A stretch of 64,000 nt of DNA from Jaminaea rosea (Eukaryota; Basidiomycota; Exobasidiomycetes; Microstromatales): the NCBI RefSeq assembly GCF_003144245.1, contig NW_020289978.1, forward strand, positions 372,001 through 436,000, read 5' to 3'. The position numbers were made by a program, and so were the translations under genes. The notes under the pieces were generated by a model. It searched no databases. It had not been told where the DNA came from and saw only the letters and a list, made by a program, of their open reading frames with translations. Positions 21,769 to 30,467 of this stretch are shown in pieces. Positions within the stretch are counted from its first letter, which is position 1, and every line of letters starts with the position of its first letter.

Positions 21769-23604
21769 TCACACCTCGTTCTGGCTGAGCAGGATCTGCA
21801 ACCTCTCCTTCCTCCTAACCTTGACCTGAACTCGCTCAACAGGGCACCGTCCCTCGACCTCCCTAGGTATCATTCCACTCTCTCGCCACTCCCTCGGCCA
21901 GGCCATCCCTCCTCTCCTTTCGCCCTCTGCTAAACCTTGATTCAATAGCGCTTGCGTCTCCAAATTCTCTGGCAGCGTGAAGTCAAAGAGCCAAAGCAAG
22001 CCAAGCGTGGCAACATGCAGCTGGTATTGTGCCAGAATAGCCCCGGGGCAGCGTCGCGCCCCCCAACCGAATGCCGTAGCGTTGACCAGCGGAGCAGAAG
22101 CAGGGTCACGGAGCACCCAGGGAGCCGTATCGCTTGTCAGCCAGCGTGATGGGTCGAAGCGACCGGGATCGATGTAGACGCCTTCATCCCGCGAATAGAG
22201 GTACTCGGGAGCGAAGAGGATAGTACCGGCTGGGAGAAGGTGGCGCTTCGCCGTCGTGAGTCTAGCCTTGAGAGGGTCCGTTAAGACCTCACCATCTTCT
22301 TTGATCCAGATGTCCTCGTCTTGCATGACCTGATGCGGTATCCCCGTAGGAATGACAGGTCGCCATCGTTGGCATTCTCGGAGAAAGGCTTGTAAGTAGG
22401 GAAGGGAGAGAGCGTCCCGCTCGATGGGTATGCGATGCTTGTCTGCTGCTCCTGCGTGCTCATCAGACCTGGCGCATAGGTACTCGTCGAGCTCTTCTTG
22501 GAGATTGCGCTGCACTTCGGGGAAGGCGACGAGCGCGCGCAGGATGGTAGAGAGGGAGGAAGAAACGGTGTAGGCGCCGGGGAGCATACTCATGCCGAGG
22601 CACCAGGTCGCGTCATCATCGTTGCGGAGGCCGAGGGCGGGGCGACGAGAGTTGCTCCCGCTGTGGTCGCCCTCCTGATCGGCGTCATTTGCTGCGTCGC
22701 ACATCACTTTCGAGGCCTGATAGACAGCAGCGAAGCAGTCTGCTTCCTCTCTCTTGACCTCGCCGTACCGCCGCTTGACGAAATCCTGCCATAGCGTCTT
22801 GAACCACCCGCATTGTCGCTGCCATCTCCCCTCCTCGTACCTCTTCCACGGATTCACCGTCCTCGGCAACCATTGCAGCTGTGGGACCAAGTTGACAATG
22901 TAGCTCGCCGGGGCCAGGACATTGAGGAATTCCCCTGCCTCGTTGCGTAGCCGCGCTGATGTGGCCGCCGAGGCGTCGCCAAAGACGAGGGAAGTAATCG
23001 TGGAGGAGCTGTATGCCTCAAGTAGACAGCGTGGACTTGTCGCCTCTGCACGGGTTTGGCTAGCATACACGGGGTCCAACCCCACCATCGCCCTCAACAT
23101 TTCACTACATTGCGTTTCGATTCGACCCCAGTAACCCTGCCTGCGCGCTTCGTTGAACATATTCATCGCCGCCCATCTATGTCTTTTGAAGTCTGCATTC
23201 ATTGTCATGAAGGCATAGTAGTGCGCGCGGTGCCCAGTGAGCGATTGGCTGTCCTGTATCATGGCGAGGGGAGGGCGACCAGAGAGGGTCCGGCGACGCG
23301 TGCCACCATTGAGGAGAGTGCGAGCCAGCGCAGCCGATGTTACAAGCACGAAGCGCTGTGTGAAAAGTTCGAGGCGAAGAAGACCCTGCGGCGCCTTGCT
23401 AGCGTCTCGAGCAGAGCGAGCCCATGCTTGCCACCTGAGCCAGCCTCCTTGCCTTGGGAGAAGGGGAGCTGAGCCGAAGATGGGAAGGGAAGGGGCGGAC
23501 GAGATCCAATGAAGAGGGTCGCGTGATTGGGTGAGGAGGTGAAGCAGTAGAAGGAGGGCCAAGGCGGACCAGAGACCTGCGCTACTGGTGGCGATCTCAA
23601 GCAT
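21769..23604 (-). CDS. Cytochrome P450 monooxygenase
   Basis: Membrane-bound heme-thiolate monooxygenase, 611 aa, intronless. It has an N-terminal hydrophobic anchor (LWSALALLLLLHLL), the K-helix ExxR as ECQR with following RWRP (~414), the PERF-like FDPSRW, and the heme loop FGWGARRCPG (~510) with the ligand Cys. The I-helix reads LPGAYTVSSSLS: the usual acid before Thr (AGxDT) is replaced by Tyr, so the canonical acid-alcohol pair is incomplete. Residues lie in the order expected and the length is slightly above average. Substrate is unknown; the O-methylsterigmatocystin-oxidoreductase-like fungal P450 group is the nearest general resemblance. It faces a flavoprotein oxidoreductase across a 377-bp shared promoter and is followed on that side by a GST, which suggests joint work on a xenobiotic or a secondary metabolite. 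Confidence 0.95.
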   Translation of the reverse strand: MLEIATSSAGLWSALALLLLLHLLTQSRDPLHWISSAPSLPIFGSAPLLPRQGGWLRWQAWARSARDASKAPQGLLRLELFTQRFVLVTSAALARTLLNGGTRRRTLSGRPPLAMIQDSQSLTGHRAHYYAFMTMNADFKRHRWAAMNMFNEARRQGYWGRIETQCSEMLRAMVGLDPVYASQTRAEATSPRCLLEAYSSSTITSLVFGDASAATSARLRNEAGEFLNVLAPASYIVNLVPQLQWLPRTVNPWKRYEEGRWQRQCGWFKTLWQDFVKRRYGEVKREEADCFAAVYQASKVMCDAANDADQEGDHSGSNSRRPALGLRNDDDATWCLGMSMLPGAYTVSSSLSTILRALVAFPEVQRNLQEELDEYLCARSDEHAGAADKHRIPIERDALSLPYLQAFLRECQRWRPVIPTGIPHQVMQDEDIWIKEDGEVLTDPLKARLTTAKRHLLPAGTILFAPEYLYSRDEGVYIDPGRFDPSRWLTSDTAPWVLRDPASAPLVNATAFGWGARRCPGAILAQYQLHVATLGLLWLFDFTLPENLETQALLNQGLAEGERRGGMAWPREWRESGMIPREVEGRCPVERVQVKVRRKERLQILLSQNEV

Positions 23605-23981
23605 GGCTCATCGAGCGTGTCGGTCGCAACGGTAGCGAAAAACGAGAGTCCCAGAGCGACCTCCGGCCGTCTCGAGCTGGACAATATGGTAGCAATGAAA
23701 ACCTCGGATTCCCGAGAGACGGGCCATCTTCTCCCTCCGTCTCGACCATCTCGCTGAAAATGGACGGCAGGACGGCGAGATCGATAGGTTCAAGCGAATC
23801 AATATACGGCTATGGCTAGGCCAGGCTACGGACAGGAGCCGCCGGCAGTAGCGGCGCTAGCGTGCGGCGACTTTCGTGCCGTGTGGTGCGAGCCCGCGCA
23901 CGGACTCCTCTGATTCAAAATGCGGGGACGGGCAGCCGTTTCTTCTTTGGCCTCCTTTACTCACATCGACAGCTCAACGAT
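23605..23981. promoter_or_regulatory. Divergent promoter of P450 and flavoprotein with repeated CCGTCTC and a CGG-N4-CCG dyad
   Basis: In this 377-bp gap CCGTCTC occurs at 23667-23673 and 23737-23743 on the plus strand and at 23716-23722 on the minus strand; the two plus copies extend to CCGTCTCGA. A perfect dyad CTCGG-ATTC-CCGAG sits at 23703-23716, containing CGG-N4-CCG, the layout bound by fungal Zn2Cys6 factors. An AATATA sequence at 23801-23806 may be the TATA element of the flavoprotein gene. This cluster of short motifs suggests co-regulation of the two flanking genes; it is inference from sequence only. Confidence 0.5.
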
Positions 23982-25731
23982 ATGGCCATCACAGAGCAAC
24001 AGGGCGCCTGTCCAACGTCGTGCGACGTTCTCGTCGTCGGCTCAGGGAACGCGGCCTGTTGTGCTGCCATCTCCGCAATCGACGCAGGCGCCACTCACGT
24101 TCTGATGATAGACTGTGCTCCCCCTTCCGAGCCCGGAGGCAACACATACTACACAGCGGGCTCAATGCGTACCGTCTTCTCCTCCTTTAAGAAAGACCTC
24201 TGCTCGCTACCACTACATAATGTCACGGAGGATATGGTGGAGCGAATCGAGATGACACCCTATTCAAGGGAGGATTTTCTGGGCGATTTGACGAAAGTAA
24301 CGGGCGGAAGGTGCGATGAGACTATGGCAACAATGCTGGTCGAGGAGAGCTGGGAGGGGATCCAGTGGCTGGCAAAGAGAGTAGGCGTAAGATTCAGATT
24401 ACCCTTCGAGAGGCAGGCGTATGAGGTCGAGCCAAGAACGGATGATCCGAGCAAGAAGAGGTGGAGATGTTGGGGAGGGCTGTACATCAATACGATGGGT
24501 GGAGGGAAGGGGCTGGTGGAGGATGAGCTGAAGGCGTGTAAGACGGCAGGAGTGGACATACACTGGAAGACAAAGGCCGAAGAGCTGTGGCTCGACAAGA
24601 CTGCGAAGGAGGTCAAAGGACTCATCGTGACCACGGCCGGCGGTCAGCGTCAGAAAATCGTAGCGAGAGGTGGCGTAGTACTGGCTTGTGGAGGGTACGA
24701 GTCGTCAAAGGAGCTCAGAGGCCAATTGATGGGACCAGAGTGGGCTTCAGCATACGTACGAGGTGAGTGCTCGAAGGTGAGGCCACGCCCTACCATCCAC
24801 AGCTAACCCCTCATCTCCTGCGCTCACAGGCACACCACACAACGATGGCACAGCCCTACGTTTGGGCGCTCAAGTCACTGCTCTCCGCAAGGGCCAATTC
24901 GGGGACGGAGCCTGCCACTCGACTTGCTGGGACGCACACGCTCCTCGAGACCGTGGCGACGTAAGCATGACAAACCAATTCACCAAATCAGGCTACCCGC
25001 TAGGCATCTTCGTCGACTCATCGGGCCGACGCTTCGTTGATGAGGGAGAGGATTTGCGCAATTACACATATGCGAAGATGGGACAGGCAATCTTGAAAAG
25101 GCCGGATAGATTGGCCGTGCAAATCTGGGACGCGAGAACGAGTGGGATGTTGAGAGATGAGGAGTACGCGGACGAGTTCTGCCAACATAAGGTGCGTGGA
25201 GAGACATTGGAGGAACTGGCGGAAAAGCTGGCGAAGGTGGAGATTGGGGATAGTAGAAGGGCCCTGCGAGATCCTCAGGCGCTCATCGACGAGGTGCGTT
25301 CCTACAACAGGGCAATTTACGCGGCGAGAGCAGGGCAGAAGGACGTGGCGCAAGGCTTTGAGCCATCGATCAAGGATGGGCTGATTGCTCCTGCGCCGCC
25401 TCTTGCGGTGCCCAAGTCCAATTGGGCTCTACCTATCGACAAGGGGCCTTATCTTGCCGTAGTTGTAAGCACAGGGGTCACTTTCACCTTTGGCGGATTA
25501 CACATCGATGCGCAAAGTGGACAGGTGCAGAGGCGTCGGGAAGGCCAAGAAGGAGGCACGGACGCGACAGAAGGCATCGTAGGTCTCTACGCAGCGGGAG
25601 AGGCGGCTGGAGGGCTGTTCTGGGGCAATTACCCAGGTGGAAGCGGGTTGACAGCTGGCCTAGTCTGGGGCAGAAGGGCTGGTCGCGCTGCGGCCGAGGC
25701 TGGAGAAAACGCGAATAGCGCGACGACGTGA
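23982..25731 (+). CDS. FAD-dependent oxidoreductase, TcuA/fumarate-reductase flavoprotein family
   Basis: Two exons, 23982-24762 and 24830-25731, give 560 aa; the join restores RGTPHNDGTALRLGA. The N-terminal Rossmann motif is DVLVVGSGNAACCAAISA, followed by PGGNTYYTAGSMR. The middle stretch FWGG-like RWRCWGGLYINTMGGGKGL and the C-terminal LYAAGEAAGGLFWGNYPGG are the FAD_binding_2 pattern seen in bacterial tricarballylate dehydrogenase TcuA and CobZ-like proteins. Such enzymes introduce or remove a C=C bond in a carboxylic acid or ketosteroid. No TcuB-like electron-transfer partner is adjacent. ATG 23982 is the first in the frame; the 120 nt of open frame before it has no ATG. No signal peptide is seen, so cytosolic location is likely. 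Substrate is unknown; neighbours P450 and GST suggest a small oxidative pathway. Confidence 0.88.
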
Positions 25732-26067
25732 CTGCTGTTCGAAAGGATGCCCCACGCCGCGCTTCAGAGGCGTACCATCTTGTCAAACGATGGGCTCAAG
25801 GACTTTCGGCTCTTGGCTCCTCCGGATTGGCACCCCATGCTTGTTTGGCCGTCGCTGTCACAGCGCATCTATCATTTCCTCCACTCGCCGCTGCACGATC
25901 TCCGGCAGGTCCGGGTCTTGCTCGCTAGTCGAAATAGCACAATTTCGGCTCTCGGATCTCGACTTCCTTCTGCCTGAACCTTTTTGTCGCCCCCTCTCTA
26001 CCACTTGCTCCGGTCTGCGCCATATACACTGTTTCACCTTCCCTCTTCTCCTAACACCTCACCCATC
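25732..26067. promoter_or_regulatory. Upstream region of the GST gene
   Basis: 336 bp between the flavoprotein stop and the GST start, same strand. It contains CTCGGATCTCGA at 25951-25962, which shares the 7-mer CTCGGAT with the dyad in the P450/flavoprotein promoter. Otherwise CT-rich with no TATA box. Confidence 0.4.
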
Positions 26068-26787
26068 ATGACCACATCGCAACCGCAGCTCACCGTACAT
26101 CACCTGCAGCGCGGCCAGTCGGAGCGCATCCTCTGGCTTCTCGAGGAGCTCTCTTTATCCTATCACCTCGTCATTCACAAGCGTGCCCCGCTTCTCGCCC
26201 CCGAATCACTCAAAGCCGTCTCATCGCAAGGTGTTGCTCCCGTCCTAGTTGACGGCGACTTGACTCTCAGCGAGAGCATGGCGATCGCGACGTGGATCCT
26301 CAACAAGCACGCACCTGCAAATCCACAAAGCGCAGCTGTTGCCTCCTCCCTCGTGCCAGGACCGGACAGTCCCAACTATGCGCCTTACCTGTACTGGCTC
26401 TACTTCATCCTCACGAGCGTCCAGCCCGCGCAATCTTGCTGCATGATGGCCTACTTTGACCAGAACCTCACAGACAAGCCCGACTCAATTGCCAAGGCAG
26501 CCCCCCGAGGCAGGCTGCAAAAGTTCCTAGGCATGCTAGAGGAGCGACTGGCATCTTCCCCTTACTTGGCGGGCGAGGAGTTTACCTTGGCAGATCTCAT
26601 GGCCCTCTGGCCGTTGGCGGGAGCGAGAACCTTCATTCCGTATAGTCTGGCAAGATACCCAAAGGTGCTGGCGTACGTGCAGAAGGTGGCTGCTAGGCCT
26701 GCTTATAGGAAGGCGATGCAGAAGGGAGATGAAGGGCTGCCGATTCTGGATGGCGCTGAGCCGGTCGAGAGGAAGGCGCACTTCTGA
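26068..26787 (+). CDS. Glutathione S-transferase, Gtt1-like
   Basis: Conjugates glutathione to electrophiles or reduces peroxides. Intronless, 239 aa from ATG 26068 (MTTSQPQLTVHHL); the open frame continues upstream without an ATG. The thioredoxin-like N-domain shows SERILWLLEELSLSYHL and the cis-Pro region GVAPVLVDGDLTLSESMAI, where SES is the gamma-glutamyl-binding ES pair. The all-helical C-domain ends with SSPYLAGEEFTLADLMALW, the conserved N-capping box. This pattern matches fungal Gtt1-like enzymes. It lies directly behind the flavoprotein gene on the same strand, and close to the divergent P450, fitting a detoxification or metabolite-tailoring group. No targeting signal is evident. Confidence 0.93.
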   Translation: MTTSQPQLTVHHLQRGQSERILWLLEELSLSYHLVIHKRAPLLAPESLKAVSSQGVAPVLVDGDLTLSESMAIATWILNKHAPANPQSAAVASSLVPGPDSPNYAPYLYWLYFILTSVQPAQSCCMMAYFDQNLTDKPDSIAKAAPRGRLQKFLGMLEERLASSPYLAGEEFTLADLMALWPLAGARTFIPYSLARYPKVLAYVQKVAARPAYRKAMQKGDEGLPILDGAEPVERKAHF

Positions 26788-27181
26788 TGAGGTGATCAGA
26801 GGGAGAGCCAGGCAAGTAGAGCGCAGCCGAAGACGTGGACATGAGAATGAGATATGAGATATTCTGAGAATACAACAAGAGTGGAGAAGATGTCATAGAC
26901 GCGCGAGCTCGGTCCTTCTCGTCGTCGCCAAGCCCGCTTGACGAGGGAGGAGGCGGGGGTGACGGGTGCGTCTAATCCGGATGAGGCCGAGTCGAGCTCT
27001 GTAGGTGACAGTTGGTAGCGGTGAGGGACAGAAGAGAGGAGGGCATGGGCGAAAGAGAGAGAGGGGAGGGGAGGGACAGGCAGGAGGGGACGGAGGGTGG
27101 TATTGAAATGAAGGGGATGAGTCCAAAGCTGTCTTGTCGCGCCTGAAGCAAGTCACCTTCGATAAGTCTCTGCGCGCATGC
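26788..27181. other. Convergent gap between GST and FCP1
   Basis: 394 bp between two stop codons facing each other. Only low-complexity GA-rich sequence (about 27040-27100) is seen; it should hold the two transcript ends. No gene. Confidence 0.5.
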
Positions 27182-30038
27182 TCAGTCGTCCTCTCCATCG
27201 TCCATGGCAGCCTCGAGCTCGTGCTCCAAGTCCTCCATGAAGGCTTGGGTGTCATCCCCATCGGCGGCGCCATCTGACGCCGAAGAATCAACGCTGTTGG
27301 TATGCGAGCGCGACTGGCCTGGTGGCGGCGGCTGCTTGCGTGGCGATTTTGCCTTCGCTGACGATGTCTCACCTGCGCCGTCGACGACTTGTGTAGAGAC
27401 GTCGCCTGTAGCTCGGTAGGTGCCATCAGGCTGCTTCGTCGCCGTGGCCACCATGCGTCGCCTCTTGTTGCCTCCGTCGCTCGTCGATGAGGAGGGAGGG
27501 TCTTCCACGAGGCGAATGCTCTGACTGCTTTCCCCCAGCCCATCTCCATTGACTGATGGCGTCGAGCGGCGGCTGCGTTTTCCTGCCGGCCGCTTGCGTC
27601 GTCCGGAGGGAGTATTGGTACCGTCCACCTGACCGTCGTCCTCATCGTCGTCACCAAAGAAAACTGACCCGCCTTCGTCCTCCCCAGCCTCATCGTCTCC
27701 TTCGCTGCCGTCAAGGAACTCCTGCAGCTCCTTGTCCGCCTCAGCCCAGCCGACCGCATCAAGAGCCCAGGAGTCTTGCGAACCAGAGGAGGGAGCGTTA
27801 CCCCCGCCAGCTGGGGCGGACGATGAGGGCGCGCCTTGCCCGTTGCTGGGCCCTGTGCTGCTACCAACCCCTTTGTCGCCACCAGTCTCCAGCGCCTCCT
27901 GCGACCCGGCTGTGGTATCATCGTCTCCATCCATCGCAAAGTCCAGGTCGTCCGAACTGAGATCATCATCTGTGGGATGAGCGCTCGAAACGACGTCATC
28001 TCCGTTTCCGATGCACGGTGGCAAGGCGTAGGGCTCCTCGGGCATCTTGTGCCAATGCGCAATGGAGTCGTGCAGCCAGCTCGGCCATACAACCTGCGTC
28101 CCCTGCTGCCTCTGCGCCGCCTGCACCTTTGCTGTGCCCACCTTCGCCGCGACCAGATGCGTGGTCTCCGCCTTGAGCTCGGGCGCACATGTGGCGCCGT
28201 ACTCAATTGCCATCCAGAAGTACTCCGAGTCGTCGAGCCGGCCGCTCAGCGGGATTAGCGAAGAGAAGACGATATCGCAATCGCTGAGGACGCGCTTCTT
28301 GAGCTCGCTAATGATGGCCATGACCGTCGGCTTGACGGGACCAGTCGAAGAGGACGCAGTGGAGGAGTCGGGATCGCTTGGCTGCGAGCTGGTGGTCGCT
28401 CCGGGATAAATCTTAACGTATTCGTCCCATCGTGAGAACCACGTCGTGTGAATCTCGTCCAAGATTTCCTTGACACGATCCAGCTCGCGATCAGTGTCTC
28501 GCAAGAGAGCGTGGGCAGGTGCTTGCGGCGGAGGTGCATCAGAGTCGCTCGGCGCGGGAGGAGGAGGAGCTGGAGGCGATGTCTCGTATTGATTTTGATG
28601 AGTTGTGCCATTCGTGGCTGGCGCGACCTCCGCTGCAGCTGAGCTGGGCGTTTCGTCCTTCACAGGCGTTGCGCTGCTCTCCGAGGCGGGTGACACACCT
28701 TCACTCGCCGGGGTAGACCGATTGGATGAGGTGATGCCAAACTTCTCGTCGAGCTGCTCCTGCATACGAGCGAGTGGTCTGGCGTCGAGCTGCTCGCTAA
28801 CGATCGACTTTTGGCTCTGCTCCGCCTTGACCTTGACTTCGCGCTCAGCTGAACGAGCCTCTTCCTTCTCTGCCGCATCATTGAGCTTGTCCGTGGGTGA
28901 GCGCGTATCTTTTGCAGGCGGAGGCGGCGGTGGTGGCTGCGGCGACGACGAATCGGCAGCCTCAGAGGGAGCAGTGGTATCAGATGAGGAAGAGGCAACT
29001 GAGCCGGCGTCAGGGCTTGAGACGGGTGCAGAGTCTGGAGTCGCTGAGGATGAGGAGGAAGAAGCAGATGATGATGATTCAAGAGGAGTTGCTGCTGGTG
29101 TCGCTGGTGTTGAGGTGCCTGGGCCGGTCTGAGCGGGCAGAAAGCCGGCATTGATGTCGCCGCTGCCCACGAAGAAGTCGTCTGAGAGGAGGAGCCGGCA
29201 AAGAGGGCGAAGAGTAAGTGAGAAGCCCCGCTCGCATGCGGCAGTCGTACCCACATGGTATGACTTTGATCAAGTTCGGACTCCATTGCCATACGTCCCC
29301 ACGATCATCAATGATGACTACCATACTCGTGTCCATCGGGAACAGCCTTGAAAGGCTCTTCTGCACCAGACTGCCATTCTCATCTCTCGACAAGATTCTC
29401 GTCCCGAAGAGCGCGCCATCCGGGTCGACGAGCTTGCAGACGCAATCAGCGTACGATCGTGTGCCCATTGTGTAGACGTGGAGCTCATACTTCTCGGATA
29501 GTTTATGCAGGAACTCATGTAGGCCAGGCCTCGGCTTGACATAGTACCAGCAGCCCTCATTATCATCCGCTGAAGAAGACGAGGAGCCTTGCTGCTTCGG
29601 ATCTTTGCCAGCATCGAGAATGGCTTTGCCGTCCATTCCCAATCGAAAGCTCCCGACGCCCTTCAACGCCTCGTAATTGGGGTTCTCGGGGTTGCGTAGC
29701 CATTCTCCAACCGTTGGGTCGACTGTAGCGTGGATGATCGTTTGATCAAGATCGACGATGAGGGCGAGCTTGCGCTGGTCTAACAGATGCTTCGTCGATT
29801 CCGTATCGAGGCGCCTTGCCTCTTGGCGCGATACTGTGACTGACTCGGTGTCGTGCATCATCGATATAGAGCCAGATGTCTGGTCATCGCTGCGCAGTTC
29901 AGTCGCCAAGGAGCAACATTGGTCAGTCGAATCTATCACGCGCATCGCATATACTGCACATGGCACTCACCTCAAGACCATGCCGCAAATGGCGCACATG
30001 CCCCCTGCCTGGATGGGGTGGTCGCAAGTGGATGCCAT
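27182..30038 (-). CDS. FCP1: RNA polymerase II CTD phosphatase Fcp1
   Basis: Dephosphorylates Ser2 of the Pol II C-terminal domain to recycle polymerase. Exons on the minus strand: 30038-29971, 29889-29255 and 29181-27182, giving 900 aa. The short first exon encodes CDHPIQAGGMCAICGMVL, matching the Cys/His segment that precedes the catalytic domain in Fcp1. The FCPH domain has the DxDxT nucleophile motif as DLDQTIIHATVD (~67-78), then YTMGTRSYADCVCKLVDPDG and the DD motif in IIDDRGDVW; the exon 2/3 join restores KVIPYDFFVGSGDIN. A BRCT domain follows at ~525-615 and the tail is very acidic, as usual for binding TFIIF. Fcp1 in yeast and animals carries a lipoyl-like region before the CxH segment. 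Here ATG 30038 lies directly before it and I find no such domain upstream, so the N-terminus is either short or incomplete in this model. Confidence 0.93.
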
Positions 30039-30467
30039 TGGCTGCTGCGCCCGTCCTGGGCGATGTGAGACGAACGATTCTTGGAAGCACAGCAGCCGGT
30101 GATCGAGACGGGGAGAGACGGTTTTGCTCTCGACAGGAGGTGCAAGCAAGGCGTGCGTGGCTGGGAAGCGCGAGTGAAAGCCCCCGCTGGAGGGCAAGTC
30201 GTGTAGTGGAATGAATGATGGTGCAAAGCCAAGATGTCTTTGCCCTCGTCTCGACCCTCCATCATCGCGACGCGCAGGGCGGCAGAGGCGGGCTGAGATG
30301 CAGATGAGTTCCAGGCAACAAAGCAGAGCAACAGGCAAGGCAGCGGCCGACGGCTCAGGGCGGGAGCGGCTTTGCGGACGGGCCACTCGACTCGTTCACT
30401 CGGCCATCCCTCGAGGCTCTACGACGACGATGATGATGATGACGATGGTATTTCTGATCAAGGCGAA
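30039..30467. promoter_or_regulatory. FCP1 upstream region and 3' flank of the symporter gene
   Basis: 429 bp between the FCP1 start and the stop of the next minus-strand gene. It contains a short GAC/GAT microsatellite near 30420-30445. Open frames across it show no lipoyl-like Fcp1 N-terminal domain. No other gene. Confidence 0.4.

Noticed and set aside
30039-30467. A missing N-terminal lipoyl-like exon of FCP1
   Set aside because: No frame in this gap gives the expected beta-rich pattern; left as an open question in the findings.
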